In this document: piece after piece, positions 35,517 to 45,941 of the stretch
Position numbering within the stretch: the first letter of the stretch is position 1
Layout: the number at the start of each line of letters is the position of its first letter
From: Tetrastigma voinierianum
Taxonomy: Eukaryota; Streptophyta; Magnoliopsida; Vitales; Vitaceae
Direction: 5' to 3'
Length of the DNA: 64,000 bases
Assembly: GCA_016808115.1 (NCBI GenBank)
Contig: JAEQBH010001388.1
Coordinates: 62,001-126,000, forward strand
Translations under genes and position numbers: made by a program
The notes under the pieces: model-generated
Told to the model about the DNA's origin: nothing
The model's input: the letters and a program-made list of their open reading frames with translations, nothing else
The model's database searches: none

Positions 35517-37310
35517 TGTACCTTGAATTATACCACTAGTAACCCCATACGTGTTTAGGGTATAATGTAAGTTAAAATTTTCATTTTTCGGAAATTTAAC
35601 TGTGAAAAGGGATATAACCGAGAATTTTGAAGAAGTAAAGTTGAAAATGGTAATTTGACATTAAGGACCCAAAAGTCATAACACAAGAAGATGATATGTT
35701 ATTGTAGAAAATATGATAAGATAAATTGCAAATAGAAAAGTGGGAGGAATAAAATGAAAAGGAAAATGGAGGCCAAATCCCATAAACCCAGGCATGGCCT
35801 TCTAAGATAGAAAGAAATATCCCATTTTTGGCTTTGGAGTACTAGGGCTTACGATTTGGAGGAGAACCAAATTGCGGTTTGCTTTTCTCCTTTGTCTTGG
35901 GCTCTACTTGTTCTTGTAAGGAAGAGAAGTGAAGAAAAGGAAAGCTAGTTGAAGTTTCAAGAGAATCAAGGTATGGAACCTATATGTATGGATATTATAA
36001 GTATGAAAACTATATGTATGGAAATTCTCATAAATTCCTCTTTGTTTAGGTTTGTGTAGGAAAATTCCTAAGAAAGGTGTTTGTGGTTGGTTTAAGTTCA
36101 GTTTTAAAGGTTGATTTGTTTTGGTTTTGGTTTGGTTTAAGTTTTCCGATTGAAAGGACCAAAAAGCCCCAATTACATACAAGCCCGGCAGCTATTACCT
36201 AAGTGAAGAAGTTCTCGCCTAGGCGAACCCCTCCGCCTAGGCGTAACATTACTTTGCCTAAGCGTACCTGCAAATCCCATTTTGTTTTCTCTCTTCCTTT
36301 AATTCTGGCAATCATTCATTGGATTAATGAAGATCTTAACAAGTGAATGAAAGGGTCCGTACAAGTATAAAAGTTATATGAGAAATGCTCTGAACCTCGC
36401 CGCCTCAGCGAAGCGAAATTGTTTGTCGCCCCTTATTTGCTAATGTGTTTAAGAACAATATAACAAGCTCAATAATACTTATAATTGTATGCCTGCTCAA
36501 GACCAAATAGAAAATGAATAGGCACCTCACGATTAGTTGCTCACGATACTTTATTCTTCTCGACACTTATGTTACGTGGGTAGGCACGTCTACGGTGATG
36601 CTACGGCACTCTAACTGATATGACATACATTACATGGGCGACACGTATTGTGTAATGCACCTACAGTGATACTCTCTAGTACCTTGAATTTACCTATTGT
36701 CGCATATCCCTCTCGTTCATTATTTCTAATCTATCTGAGGGCAAACATTTATATGATAAGTATATGAACAGTAGTAAAAGAAAATAAAGTAAGCGACTCG
36801 ATCTTTTCAAGACATATCTCGGTTCTGCTTTCTGTAATGTACCTGCGGAACACACATGTAAGATTTTGTTTTTTGCACTCCTATAGAATATGAAAATTCT
36901 AATATATGAATTGTTGAATGCGTATGTAAATTAAGGACCCTTCTTGTGGTCATATATATGATATCTGTTCCCGCTAAGCTATAAACAGCCACAGATTATT
37001 TCATCAGTGTGGAGTCTTGAAGAGGACTCAGGGAGCAATTCGCATTTGCTAGAACCCAACATAGCAATAAGAGTCCACCATATGTAGGTTTTACTATGTT
37101 TTGTAATGTAAATGTAATATTTTTGCAATAGTGGAATTTGTGTAATATGTACAAGACATTTTAAACACCACTACGGTGGTAGTTCTATAAGTTTATGTAA
37201 TTATGAAAATATGATTGAAATGGGCCCACTAATGTCAAAAAATCAGGTAAAGGAGTCCTAGTCCGTGTCGTGCCCCCTCTCTTCACCCAGGTGGGGGTAG
37301 GGGCATGACA
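35517..37310 (+). mobile_element. Solo LTR inside the antisense chromovirus pol
   Basis: It starts TGTACCTTGAATTATACCAC and shares TGTTTAGGGTATAA, the AGGACTCAGG block, AACACCACTACGGTGGT and GGCCCACTAATGTC with the sense chromovirus LTR. It ends GGGGCATGACA. Flanks are GGGAG (35512-35516) and CGGAG (37311-37315), a 4/5 target duplication. It splits the RT/RNase H coding region: RT C-terminus begins again just right of 37310. Confidence 0.75.
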
Positions 37311-38247
37311 CGGAGAAGTCCTCAATGAACTATCACTGTAATACCCTGCAATCCAAAGCTGGCGTATCTCAAAAGATTGGCTTGATGCTCTAGTTCATAG
37401 CGCCTCGACATTCTCGGGTCCGGCCAGTACCGGCGATGCCATATGCCTCAAGAATTTGACCTTAGTAAGCTAAAATTCACACTTCTTGAATTGGCATACA
37501 GATGGTCTCTGAAGAGCACACAGAGCACAATCCTCGGAAATGGCCCTCATGCTTACTCCTCGAGTGGAGTAAGATCGATATGTCATTGTGAAGACCATGA
37601 TGAGCTGATCTAGATATGGTTTGCACGGAACACCCTATGTATAGGATCCGCCAGGTTATTCAGACATTCGTCAATTTGAAAGGTATCATTGTGAACTCGA
37701 GAAATGCCCATATTGCGTCTTAGCGGAGTCTTAAAGGGATATCTGCCTCCCCAACCCTCCAGCGATGGCAGTAACTAGTGCGAAGAATTACATCTTGAAG
37801 TAAACTCGCGCCCCTCTTAGGGATAAAATAAATCTTCGATCTCGGCAAAAGTACCTATTCTTGATAGTAACCCTGTTCAGCTGCACAATAGTCCATGCAT
37901 GGCCAGAAGGTCTTGTCCTTCTTCTTGGAAAACAACACCGGAGCGCCCCAAGGTGAAGTGCTTGGTCTAATAAAACCCCTATCCAACAATTCCTGTAATT
38001 GAACCTTGAGTTCCTGCAACTCAGCAGGCGCCATCCTATGCGGAGTCATAGAAATAGGCGATGTACCAGGGTGCAACTCAATAGTGAAGTCTACATCCCT
38101 ATGCGGAGGTAATCTTAGTAGTTCATTCGGAACGTCCTCATACTCACGAACCGCCCGAGGTAGACTCAACTCCTGTCTCACCTCGTCCTCTAGGGTAAGG
38201 CTTGCCGACCAACCCATCAACTGCTTGTGCCATCTAGAGTCGTACAC
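37311..38247 (-). pseudogene. Reverse transcriptase of the antisense chromovirus
   Basis: Read from 38247 leftward: a linker with [20 protein letters not shown], then [19 protein letters not shown] and [20 protein letters not shown], the standard N-terminal RT sequence. It is followed by [13 protein letters not shown], a damaged version of KKKDGxxRxCIDY. The polymerase core between about 37500 and 37855 is too frameshifted to place the YxDD-type motif. The RT C-terminus is recognisable near 37390-37490 (KCEF, VKFLRHM, GPENVEAL). The next residues lie beyond the solo LTR, left of 35517. Confidence 0.8.
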
Positions 38248-38500
38248 GACTTAGGGTAAAGAATCGTGCTTATCCCCCTGAAACATAACACAAACAATAG
38301 TGAAGTCTACATCCCTATGCAGAGGTAATCCCAGTAGTTCGTTTGGAAAAATGTCCTCATACTCTGGCGCTCGGTAGACCCCTGACTCATGTCTCCACAT
38401 CGTCCTCCCGGTGGGCTTGCCAACCAACCATCAACTTCTGTGCCATCTGGAGTCGTACCGGCTTGGGGTGTAAGGTGTGCTTATCCCCTAAAAATGCCTA
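38081..38500 (-). repeat. Direct duplication of about 200 bp in the protease-RT linker
   Basis: ATAGTGAAGTCTACATCCCT occurs at 38081 and 38297 (216 bp apart). The following roughly 190 bp match in order (CGTCCTCATACTC, GACTCA, CGTCCTC, CCAACC...CAACT, GTGCCATCT, GAGTCGTAC, GTGCTTATCCCC). One copy belongs to the normal linker between protease and RT; the other is an extra tandem copy. Confidence 0.8.
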
Positions 38501-38566
38501 GGCCATAATCTGGTGTGTAGTAACCCTCCTACGATCACATTCAATGACGACTCGGTGTGTCGTCAA

Positions 38567-39040
38567 CTAGTCCATCCCAAGGATGACATCAAACTCCGAC
38601 ATGTCCATGACCCTAAGGTCCAAAGTGAGTAAAATCTTTGAGATCTCTAACTCATAGTCCCGACATATCTTATCAACACTCACCCTAGTCCCTAAAGGAG
38701 CACTCACATGCAGTGGCTCTTCCAAGGTTTCAATCTCTAAGCCTAAATTTTCCACCTCTCTCTCAATAGCCATAGCTGTCTTGACCATCAAGTCCAAGTC
38801 TTGCAAGATAAGTCCCACAATTTTACCTTAGATGGACAATTTCAGACCATCCTTGAACTTTCTCACTTTGGCCATGTTTGTGGCCACATAATCATCAGCG
38901 AAATGGGCCAATTCAATGAACTTAGCCACGTATTCGAGCACTATCATCATCCCTTGTTTCAGTTCTAGGAACTCCTGAGCTTTTCCATGTCAGGCAGAAG
39001 CCGGGATCAAGTTTAAACTTTAAGATTTCTCTCCTTATCT
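38567..39040 (-). pseudogene. gag joined directly to the C-terminal half of protease (antisense chromovirus)
   Basis: From about 39020 leftward: EFLELKQGMMIVLEYVAKF, ELAHFADDYVATNMAKVRKF and LKLSI, a clear retrotransposon capsid sequence, then GLILQDLDLMVKTAMAIE (38818 leftward). This runs without a break into PLHVSAPLGTRVSVDKICRD and MDMSEFDVILGMD, the C-terminal half of the protease. The zinc knuckle and the protease N-terminus with its catalytic Asp are missing, so an in-frame deletion has fused the two. Positions 39041-39297 are leader sequence with no coding signal. Confidence 0.8.
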
Positions 39041-39297
39041 AGCTAGTAGTGCATGTGCCAACCACTAATAGACTCAACATCCCGAACCATCCCGTTCATT
39101 CTTTTTTCGAACCCCCAAGGTTATGTTTTCTAACCCTAGTGTTCCTCTTTTTCCATATACATTTTACCATGTATATAATTCACATAACACATAGCACACA
39201 ATCATGTAGCATATTAGGGCACAAAACATGAAATACTGTAAGATATAATGAAATTACGAACCCATGCCCATCAAGCCCTAGATAATTGCATACCTAA

Positions 39298-39309
39298 GCT
39301 CTGATACCA
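39298..39309 (-). other. Primer binding site of the antisense chromovirus
   Basis: The + strand GCTCTGATACCA is the reverse complement of TGGTATCAGAGC, the initiator tRNA-Met site. It lies three bases from the LTR at 39313 and fixes the orientation of the element as antisense. Confidence 0.9.
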
Positions 39310-39312
39310 AGC

Positions 39313-42072
39313 TGTGATGCCTCAAAATTTGGGGGTTCGTTAATCACCCATCAACCTATGGAAAGCCTGTGGATAACTTGTACAACAGTACAATCACATG
39401 ACCCATCCGAGGCCCAATATAACACAATGACCAAACTGGGTTCATTTATGAGTAAATATTGACCACATCAGGTCCATTTATCTACGTTCTTGTAAAAACA
39501 TGCAAGACTATATTAAAACAGTCCATATGAGTTCATTTGCAACTCTTTTACATGAAAATATACACATGAGTTCAATTCCACTCATTTACACATTGATACA
39601 TACCAAATGGATTTACTCCAAAAATTTTACAAAAATAATCAACCTGATCCTGGTATCTTTGCACTACTCAGCGTGAGACAGGGAGCCTCCGCGGCATGTC
39701 CACTTTTGGATATGTATTTATCCCTTATAGGGTGAGCCACGCCCAATAGAGTAATTTCTACAGAGACTACTCCCCACCTAAGTGTATATGCAATGTTCAC
39801 CTTCCATAATTTCAAGCAAGAATATGCAATCCTATGTTGGAATTCTACATGTTATGCCATGAAGGGAGATGAGACTCACTCATGCACCGTACCGATTCTT
39901 CTGAGCTCCCGTCATGCACGAGTCTTTGCAGCTCCTACCACACTATGCGATGCCCATGTGTGATAAACTGTCATTGATAGATTACATCTAATGATCCTTA
40001 TTGAAACCAAAATCATTTGTTTAAAAACCAAAAGCTTTTTGGATGTTAAACCTTGAATGATCATTTTATTTGCAAAACCACTTGTCTTTTGTGGGCATCG
40101 AATTTTCGGGGTCCCATCACAGGCTTCGCACGCCTTCCAACACTTTTTGGACTTTCACCATTAGAGTGTCTGAACTAGTGTTTTCTTTGCAGGAGTATCT
40201 GGCCCCTTCTTGCTATTTTCGAGACAAGTTTTACCATTGATTGACAATGCGACTCTGTTGGACTTGTCTGACGGTATCAATACTCATTAATCACCATTCA
40301 TATAGTATTGACCACCAACCATGCACTCACACCCATGAAATGCGATGTTACTATGGATATGCAATGCAGTGTACCATTGCATGTGATATACATACGACAT
40401 ATGTAATGAATGTCATGGACAATTTATCTCATATATTTTAACCATGTATCATGGACAATTATATTACATGCATATAATTTCCAAAACAATATTCATTTCA
40501 ATGTCAACATATAAATACATATATAACATTCGTAAACAACAATTATCAAGCATGTACCAATAGAAGTAATAACACCCTTCACCCATAAGGCCAATTGTGG
40601 CATATATAAATACTTAGCGTAAAATAGCCCACACAGCATTATCTGACTCTTGAACTAGCCACAAAACCAGCTAAACAAGCCTTTAAACCGGCCAAAAAAC
40701 CGACCAAACAGGTCCTTAACAATTTGGATTATTATTTTCAATCCAAACAATCCCTAAACACTTTTTTGGGACATATAACAAACAACCACAAATCAACACA
40801 CAAAATCGACCACAAACGGGCCACAAAACGGTAATTAAAGTTGTTTTAAAATAAGCCAAACAACCCTTTAGGGCATCAATTAACAGTCCAGATAATTCTT
40901 TTTAATCCAAACAGTCCCTAAAAACTTTTGGGACATGTGCAACCTAATCAGCATAAAATCGACCACAAAGCGAGCATAAGCGGTAGTTAAAATCGTTTTA
41001 AAATAGGTCAAACAGCCCCTTAGAGCATCAACTAATAGTTTGGATAATTCTTTTTAATCAGCCTAAACACTTTTGGGACATGTACACAACCACAAATCCA
41101 ACACACAAAATCATTTAAAGCAGATTGGTAAAGGCAGATAATTAAAGTTGTTTTAAAACAAGCTAAAAAGCCCCTTAGGGCATCAATTAACAGTCCAGAT
41201 AATTATTTTTAACCCAAACAATCCCTAAATACTTTTGGGGACATCTTACACACAACCACAAATCAAAACACAAAGCGACATGACGGGCATAGCTTAGTAA
41301 TTAAGTTGTTTTAACTTATTAAAAGCAAGCCCACTTAGGGTAGAAAATCTAGCCAAATAGCCCCTTAGGTAGAAATCAGTCCACAAAAGTAGGAAGAATC
41401 CCTACCTCTTAAAGCATAGTAGAACCGAAGGAGGTTTCAAGAACACCTCCTAATCATGAAAAAATTGATTTCCCAAAATCTTCTCCTTTGGATCTTTGGC
41501 GAAATACCTCATTTTTGGTATGTACGTGTAGCCCTCGTTAAGTAGATGAACTTTCACTCTTTGCTCTACGAATTCCGATCGACAGAACTTCGAGGATCGA
41601 AGAAAGAAGTTTGGAGGCTCTTTTTCCTTTCTTCCTCCTCTCTCACGTAAGAAAACAAAAAAGAAATGAAGTCTATTTTAAGTTTTAAATGAGTGGCTCA
41701 CGTCGGCATACGTGTCGTGACTTGTACGAGTCAGTTTCTACCTCGGAAATGATTTATTTAGATCACGGTTCAAGTTCAATTTATTTAAATGAACTTTGCT
41801 TAATTTATTTTTCTATTTTCAGGATTGCTTTAAGTCCCGTTTAAAAGGTTGAGTCGACATTTGGACGCCTCATGAAAGTCTGTAAGAAAATCTAACTGTC
41901 TTAGAATTCAAAGAATTCCGTCTGGGTAACTAGATTTCACAAGACGAATCCAACGGTAAGGCCCGTTTCGTCATCTGAGATGTAGAAAATTTCAGGCCTG
42001 CAACCTATACTGTAGCGGCAATTTGCTGTTTTGCCCTTTTTCGAAAAAATTCTAATTTACTCGGATTTTACA
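39313..42072 (-). repeat. 5' LTR of the antisense chromovirus
   Basis: It starts TGTGATGCCTCAAAATTTG and ends CTCGGATTTTACA, followed by the AGTAT target duplication. Its length is 2760 bp. Between about 40670 and 41390 it holds four or five imperfect units of about 140-150 bp, each with AACAGTCCAGATAATTCTTT and AATCCCTAAACACTTTTGGG. The partner LTR at 21091 has only two or three such units. Confidence 0.85.
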
Positions 42073-42288
42073 AGTATCCCTTTTGTTTAAGGGGCTTCAA
42101 TGGTTAACGATCAACTAAGCGGTATCAAGACCTAGGACAGGCACGACTAACGAAGGCTGCTCCCACTTCATCGGGATGACGGGTGAGTTGAGCACCAATC
42201 TGCTAGGACCTTTGCTTTATGGGGTACGCATTGCCGGCCTGGCCGAGAATGGCGACTCGTGACCATCTCGATGGAGCCTCCCTCAGCT

Positions 42289-42703
42289 CTATCGACGATC
42301 GGAGAAGACCCGATGCGGAACCCCACCTTCTAATGATGAGCAAGGCTCCCTGGAAGCTTCCTGGGCGACACCCTCCAGAGTTAGAAGTGTGACACCCTCT
42401 AGAGTTAGCAGGGTGTCTAAAGCCTTCTCCGGAGAATCAACGGTGATAACAGTTAGACTGTCATGAGCCTCTCCATCCGGACCAGACCATTTGGGGCTCT
42501 TATCGCTTGGCACTTCAAAGCCGGGGGTAGTTTCCCCCTGGGAGCTCGCAGCTCTCTTGTGCATCCGCGCGGCGAATTCAGCAACAAGGTTAGACATGTC
42601 GTCCTCCCCCTCCTCAATCGGCTCACTAGCAATTCGACCCATCCAATCCACGAAGTCCTCTAGTCCTGCGTCGGTAGCCTTGGTTTATACACCCTTCTTT
42701 TCT

Positions 42704-42734
<31 letters not shown>

Positions 42735-43746
42735 GCTGCGGTCAGGGACCGGTTGTGGATCTCGCTCGTCGAGGTAATTGGCCGAGGCCCGAGCGAGTTC
42801 CAAGGGCGCCGGCGATCTTGGCTTGAGCAGAACCTGCTTGAGGTAGCCTATAATGGGGTGAAAGGTCGGCGAGGAACAAAGTGCTTCACAGCCCAACAAG
42901 CTCTATAGGTAGCGAGTGGGGGATGATGATGACAATATAACGAAAAGGGTTAGCACCTAACTCCGTGAGTCTTCACATAAAAGGAGGCTCATTGCGGCTC
43001 CTCGGTCATCTCGAATAGTCGTTTGATACGCTCCAGACTGGCCTTATCAACCTAGCTAACTAGCCGGCCTTGCCTGCACTTACTTGCAAAGTTCGATGAA
43101 AAGGGCCAACGTTAGAACAAGGGCGATCTCAAAAAAAAAAAAAAAAAAAACAAGACCCAACAAGCTGAGGTAAACGCACGGGAAGGGGAAAGAGATTTGT
43201 TTTAGGTCGAAGAAAGCATGAAATTCGGGTGTCTCGTACCCTGGACCTCCAACCAAAGCGACCCATTTCGCTTGAGTCTTAGGGAGTCCGGTTGCAAATT
43301 ATAGTGGTGTGGCGGCAGAGCATGAATGGCGGCTGATCCCGAGCTTGAGAAAGTGCAAAATGGGAAGCAAATCTCTACCCCGAGCAGCATATCTAACTAG
43401 TAGAGAGAGTTAGGCTACTACAACTATGAAATCCGAAAGATGTTGGGATGTCACGGCTATGAAGGTCTTGCGGGTAAAGTCTGAGGAGCTGTTTGCCAGC
43501 GACGAGATCGGAAGCGAAGTCCCACGACAAATTGCTCCTAAGTGAAGTAAATGTTGTTATTTTCCATCCCTACAGGTTGAGACATCCATCCATGACTCCT
43601 AGACTAATGTCCCTTTAATAGGGACTTGGCGAAAGAATCTCAACTCCTCCTGAACATGAGTCGCAATAAGGTTGCTTGTAGTGAAGGCGATTCAGAGTCC
43701 TCTCAGCTCGGCCAGTGGTAGAAGTTTCTTCCTCACCCCTTGCCAT
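42289..43746 (-). pseudogene. N-terminal half of gag-like ORF of element P
   Basis: The start codon is the ATG at 43746-43744 (MARGEEETSTTGRAERTLNR), with a stop about 40 codons later and the frame lost. Around 43390-43200 the minus strand reads HHYNLQPDSLRLKRNGSLWL and, one frame over, YETPEFHAFFDLKQ. I read this as the 'putative gypsy type transposon' (PF04195-like) pattern of plant retroelement proteins. A lysine run encoded by a CTT repeat (about 42706-42732) follows. Then comes a cleaner 120-residue stretch (42651-42289) with MDWMGRIASEPIEEGEDDM and FAARMHKRAASSQGET. Function unknown. The C-terminal half is at 16270-17002. Positions 42078-42288 continue the ORF but are not readable. Confidence 0.5.
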
Positions 43747-44448
43747 ACTACAGAAAAAAATAAAAAAATAAAAAATAAATAAAAAATAAAAAATGAAAAT
43801 AAAAGGATTGGGTGGAAACCTTAAAGGGTGAAGGCGCCGAGAGCAAGAGAGGTAAAGAAGCCCGCTAGAGGTTTGACAACACTAAAAAACCGAACCTAAT
43901 GGGATAACTTAAAAACTAAATCCACAAAGGAAACCATCTATGGACCGTCACAAAGGCGCGATGAGCAGTGTGCCACCCTCCACAGAGGCAATGCAAACGA
44001 AGTTTATAAAAACTCACTGAAAAATCGAAAGACATTGAGGAGGCTCCGATGATGGCTTTGAAGCATCGATTCGCAAAAGCACAGGGAGAAAAAAGATTTC
44101 AACAAATGAACGTCTTTGTGAAACGGTAAAAGAAGCGGCATTCGTAACCTTAACTCTATGTATAAGGGCAACATATAAACAGATGCATTAATTATGCCGT
44201 CAGATCATCATGTGCCACAAACGTATTGGGATATGTGCACTACCCACACACATTATGGCCTAACGCGTTTCACCTTTCGGCACATTCGAGGTATGCATGA
44301 ATTTTCCAGTCTTGTCAACCTTCTACACTTGAAATTTCAAACACAGTATTTTCCCCAATTGAAACAACACAAAGTTTTAATAGGAAAAGGGGGTGACAGG
44401 AGTGCCATTGCAGTGTCATGGTCTTGCACCCACTACTCAACGGGCGAC
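43747..44448 (-). other. Leader of element P
   Basis: This is non-coding sequence between the ORF start and the 5' LTR. It includes an A/T-rich low-complexity stretch of AAATAAAA words (43752-43803). Next to the LTR, the minus strand reads GTCGCCCGTTGAGTAGTGG (44430-44448), which could be a decayed tRNA-Asp-type primer site. Confidence 0.4.
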
Positions 44449-45894
44449 TGATTCGCGCCACGGTAGGGTGATCGGAATCAACAAAATTTGTATCCTATAA
44501 ATCTAACTCGTAGTCAAGCTACCGCAAAGATAATGTCTAGTATCGAACACGGATGGGTTTTCTGCATAAAATGATTTAAGAAGTCAAAAATGGTGAATTT
44601 GGTTTGATTTAAGGTAGGATAAAACAAAGGTCGGGTGGTTTGCAACCGAAAATAAATAAAATAAAATGTAAAATGTAACTCCTTGGAAGCTTCAGTCATC
44701 GCTTAGGTTTTACAACTAACATGTCCCTGGGTTTTTTCTCATCGGGAGCACACATATAGTCATTTCGAACTCTGAACTCATTTGCTTTAAAACTAAACCC
44801 TATGATTTTCCTTTGAAATATGACATTTAACAAACATTCATGGTCCTGCACAAGGAAACCTACCCGGATTCATCTCACAAGGACAAATAGAAGGCAACCA
44901 ATGGATATCACCGAACCTAACAATAAGCATCCAATGAACCCTAAAAGATTGCCAACACCGGGGTCAATCAAGATGCATTTAGAGATTTAAACCTAGAGGA
45001 AGGATGTGAATATAAATGAAAATAAATGCCTAATGATAAAAATGTAGGACCGCGCCTTACTCCCAACTAAAGCTCCGTGAGTCCTCCTCTTCAAGGAGGA
45101 AGAGGTCTAACAAGCATCCTCCGAAATGTCATCCCCGCAGGAGTGTTCGTAGCCGAGAAAATGAGAGAAAGAGGAGAGAGAAGAGAGAAAACTGAACAAA
45201 AGTCAGCTGTGTACCAAAGATTGGAAAGAAAGTCACAAAGCTATGTTACGAGTATAGCCATACAAGAGGTGTGAAATACCAAAATGCCTAAAATATGTAA
45301 TTACACTAGGGACAAATGGTAATTGATCAAACGTGGTCGTTTGGAATCAAAATATCAAAAACACGGCAGCCATTTTCGTTATGTGAATTCATTTAGCATA
45401 GCTTAAAATTTAGCTAACGAAATTTCGCTAAGCTAGCTTAAAATCACAAGAGATATTAAATGGTACTTTAGCAGAATGCGAATTTCGCTAGCTAGCTAAT
45501 TTCGCTAGCTTAGAGAGGCTCTTAGTACAGCGAAAATTTCGCTAGGATTGCAAAATTTTCTATGCCATAGCGAAATGTGACCGGTTTCTCCCGCGCATCT
45601 GCTCCATTGGCCACTGCTCCTCGTATCCCAGATCCCGCATCCCGCAATGCTATTTTTCATTTTCTCTCTTTCCTCTTGGTCTTTGATCTATGATGTTGAG
45701 TTTGACTTGAATTTTCATGTTTGGATCGACTCAACAATGTTGGTGATGATTAACAAAAATCGCAAAATTTGCCACAAAACAGTATTAGTAGAATAGTAGG
45801 ACCTTAATGTAATTGTTAATTATAATAATTAGTACACAAAAGCGCTCAAACCTATTAAAATAGTGGTTCAAAATAAAGACTTTTTAAGTATTCA
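44449..45894 (-). repeat. 5' LTR of element P (antisense)
   Basis: The + strand starts TGATTCGCGCCACGGTAGGG and shares with the E3 LTR (read in reverse) ATCAACAAAATTT, GGATGGGTTTTCT, GCATCCAATGAACCCTAAAA and ACAAAAGCGCTCAAACC. The middle (45400-45590) is full of GCGAAATTTCGCTAGCTAGC-type words, partly palindromic. It is the proposed partner of the split LTR at 6330-6891 and 15512-16209, but the two are diverged. Positions 45895-45941 are a short spacer before E3. Confidence 0.55.
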
Positions 45895-45941
45895 ATCGAC
45901 CCATTTAATTATAGCTCCAATTGCCTGTTATTTGAAGTGGT

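Larger units (their letters stand above)
21091..42072 (-). mobile_element. Antisense chromovirus (Tekay/Del type), with nested insertions
   Basis: Both LTRs start TGTGATGCCTCAAAAT on the + strand. The right LTR ends GGATTTTACA at 42072. AGTAT flanks the whole unit (21086-21090 and 42073-42077), an exact target duplication. Read on the minus strand the order is 5' LTR, primer site, gag, protease, RT, RNase H, integrase, chromodomain and 3' LTR. Removing the sense chromovirus (23571-33464) and solo LTR (35517-37310) leaves about 9.3 kb, a normal size. The sense chromovirus lies inside its left LTR. Confidence 0.85.
6330..45894 (-). mobile_element. Old antisense element P, split by several nested insertions (inferred)
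   Basis: Five antisense pieces are collinear: 5' LTR (44449-45894), N-terminal gag-like ORF (43746-42289), ORF middle (21085-20890), ORF C-terminus (17002-16270) and 3' LTR (16209-15512 plus 6891-6330). Removing the insertions leaves about 6 kb: LTRs of roughly 1.3 and 1.4 kb and one gag-like ORF, with no reverse transcriptase seen. The insertions are E2 (6892-15511), a solo LTR (17008-20884) and the antisense chromovirus (21091-42072, target duplication AGTAT). The LTR ends and the middle ORF piece are the weakest links. Confidence 0.55.
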
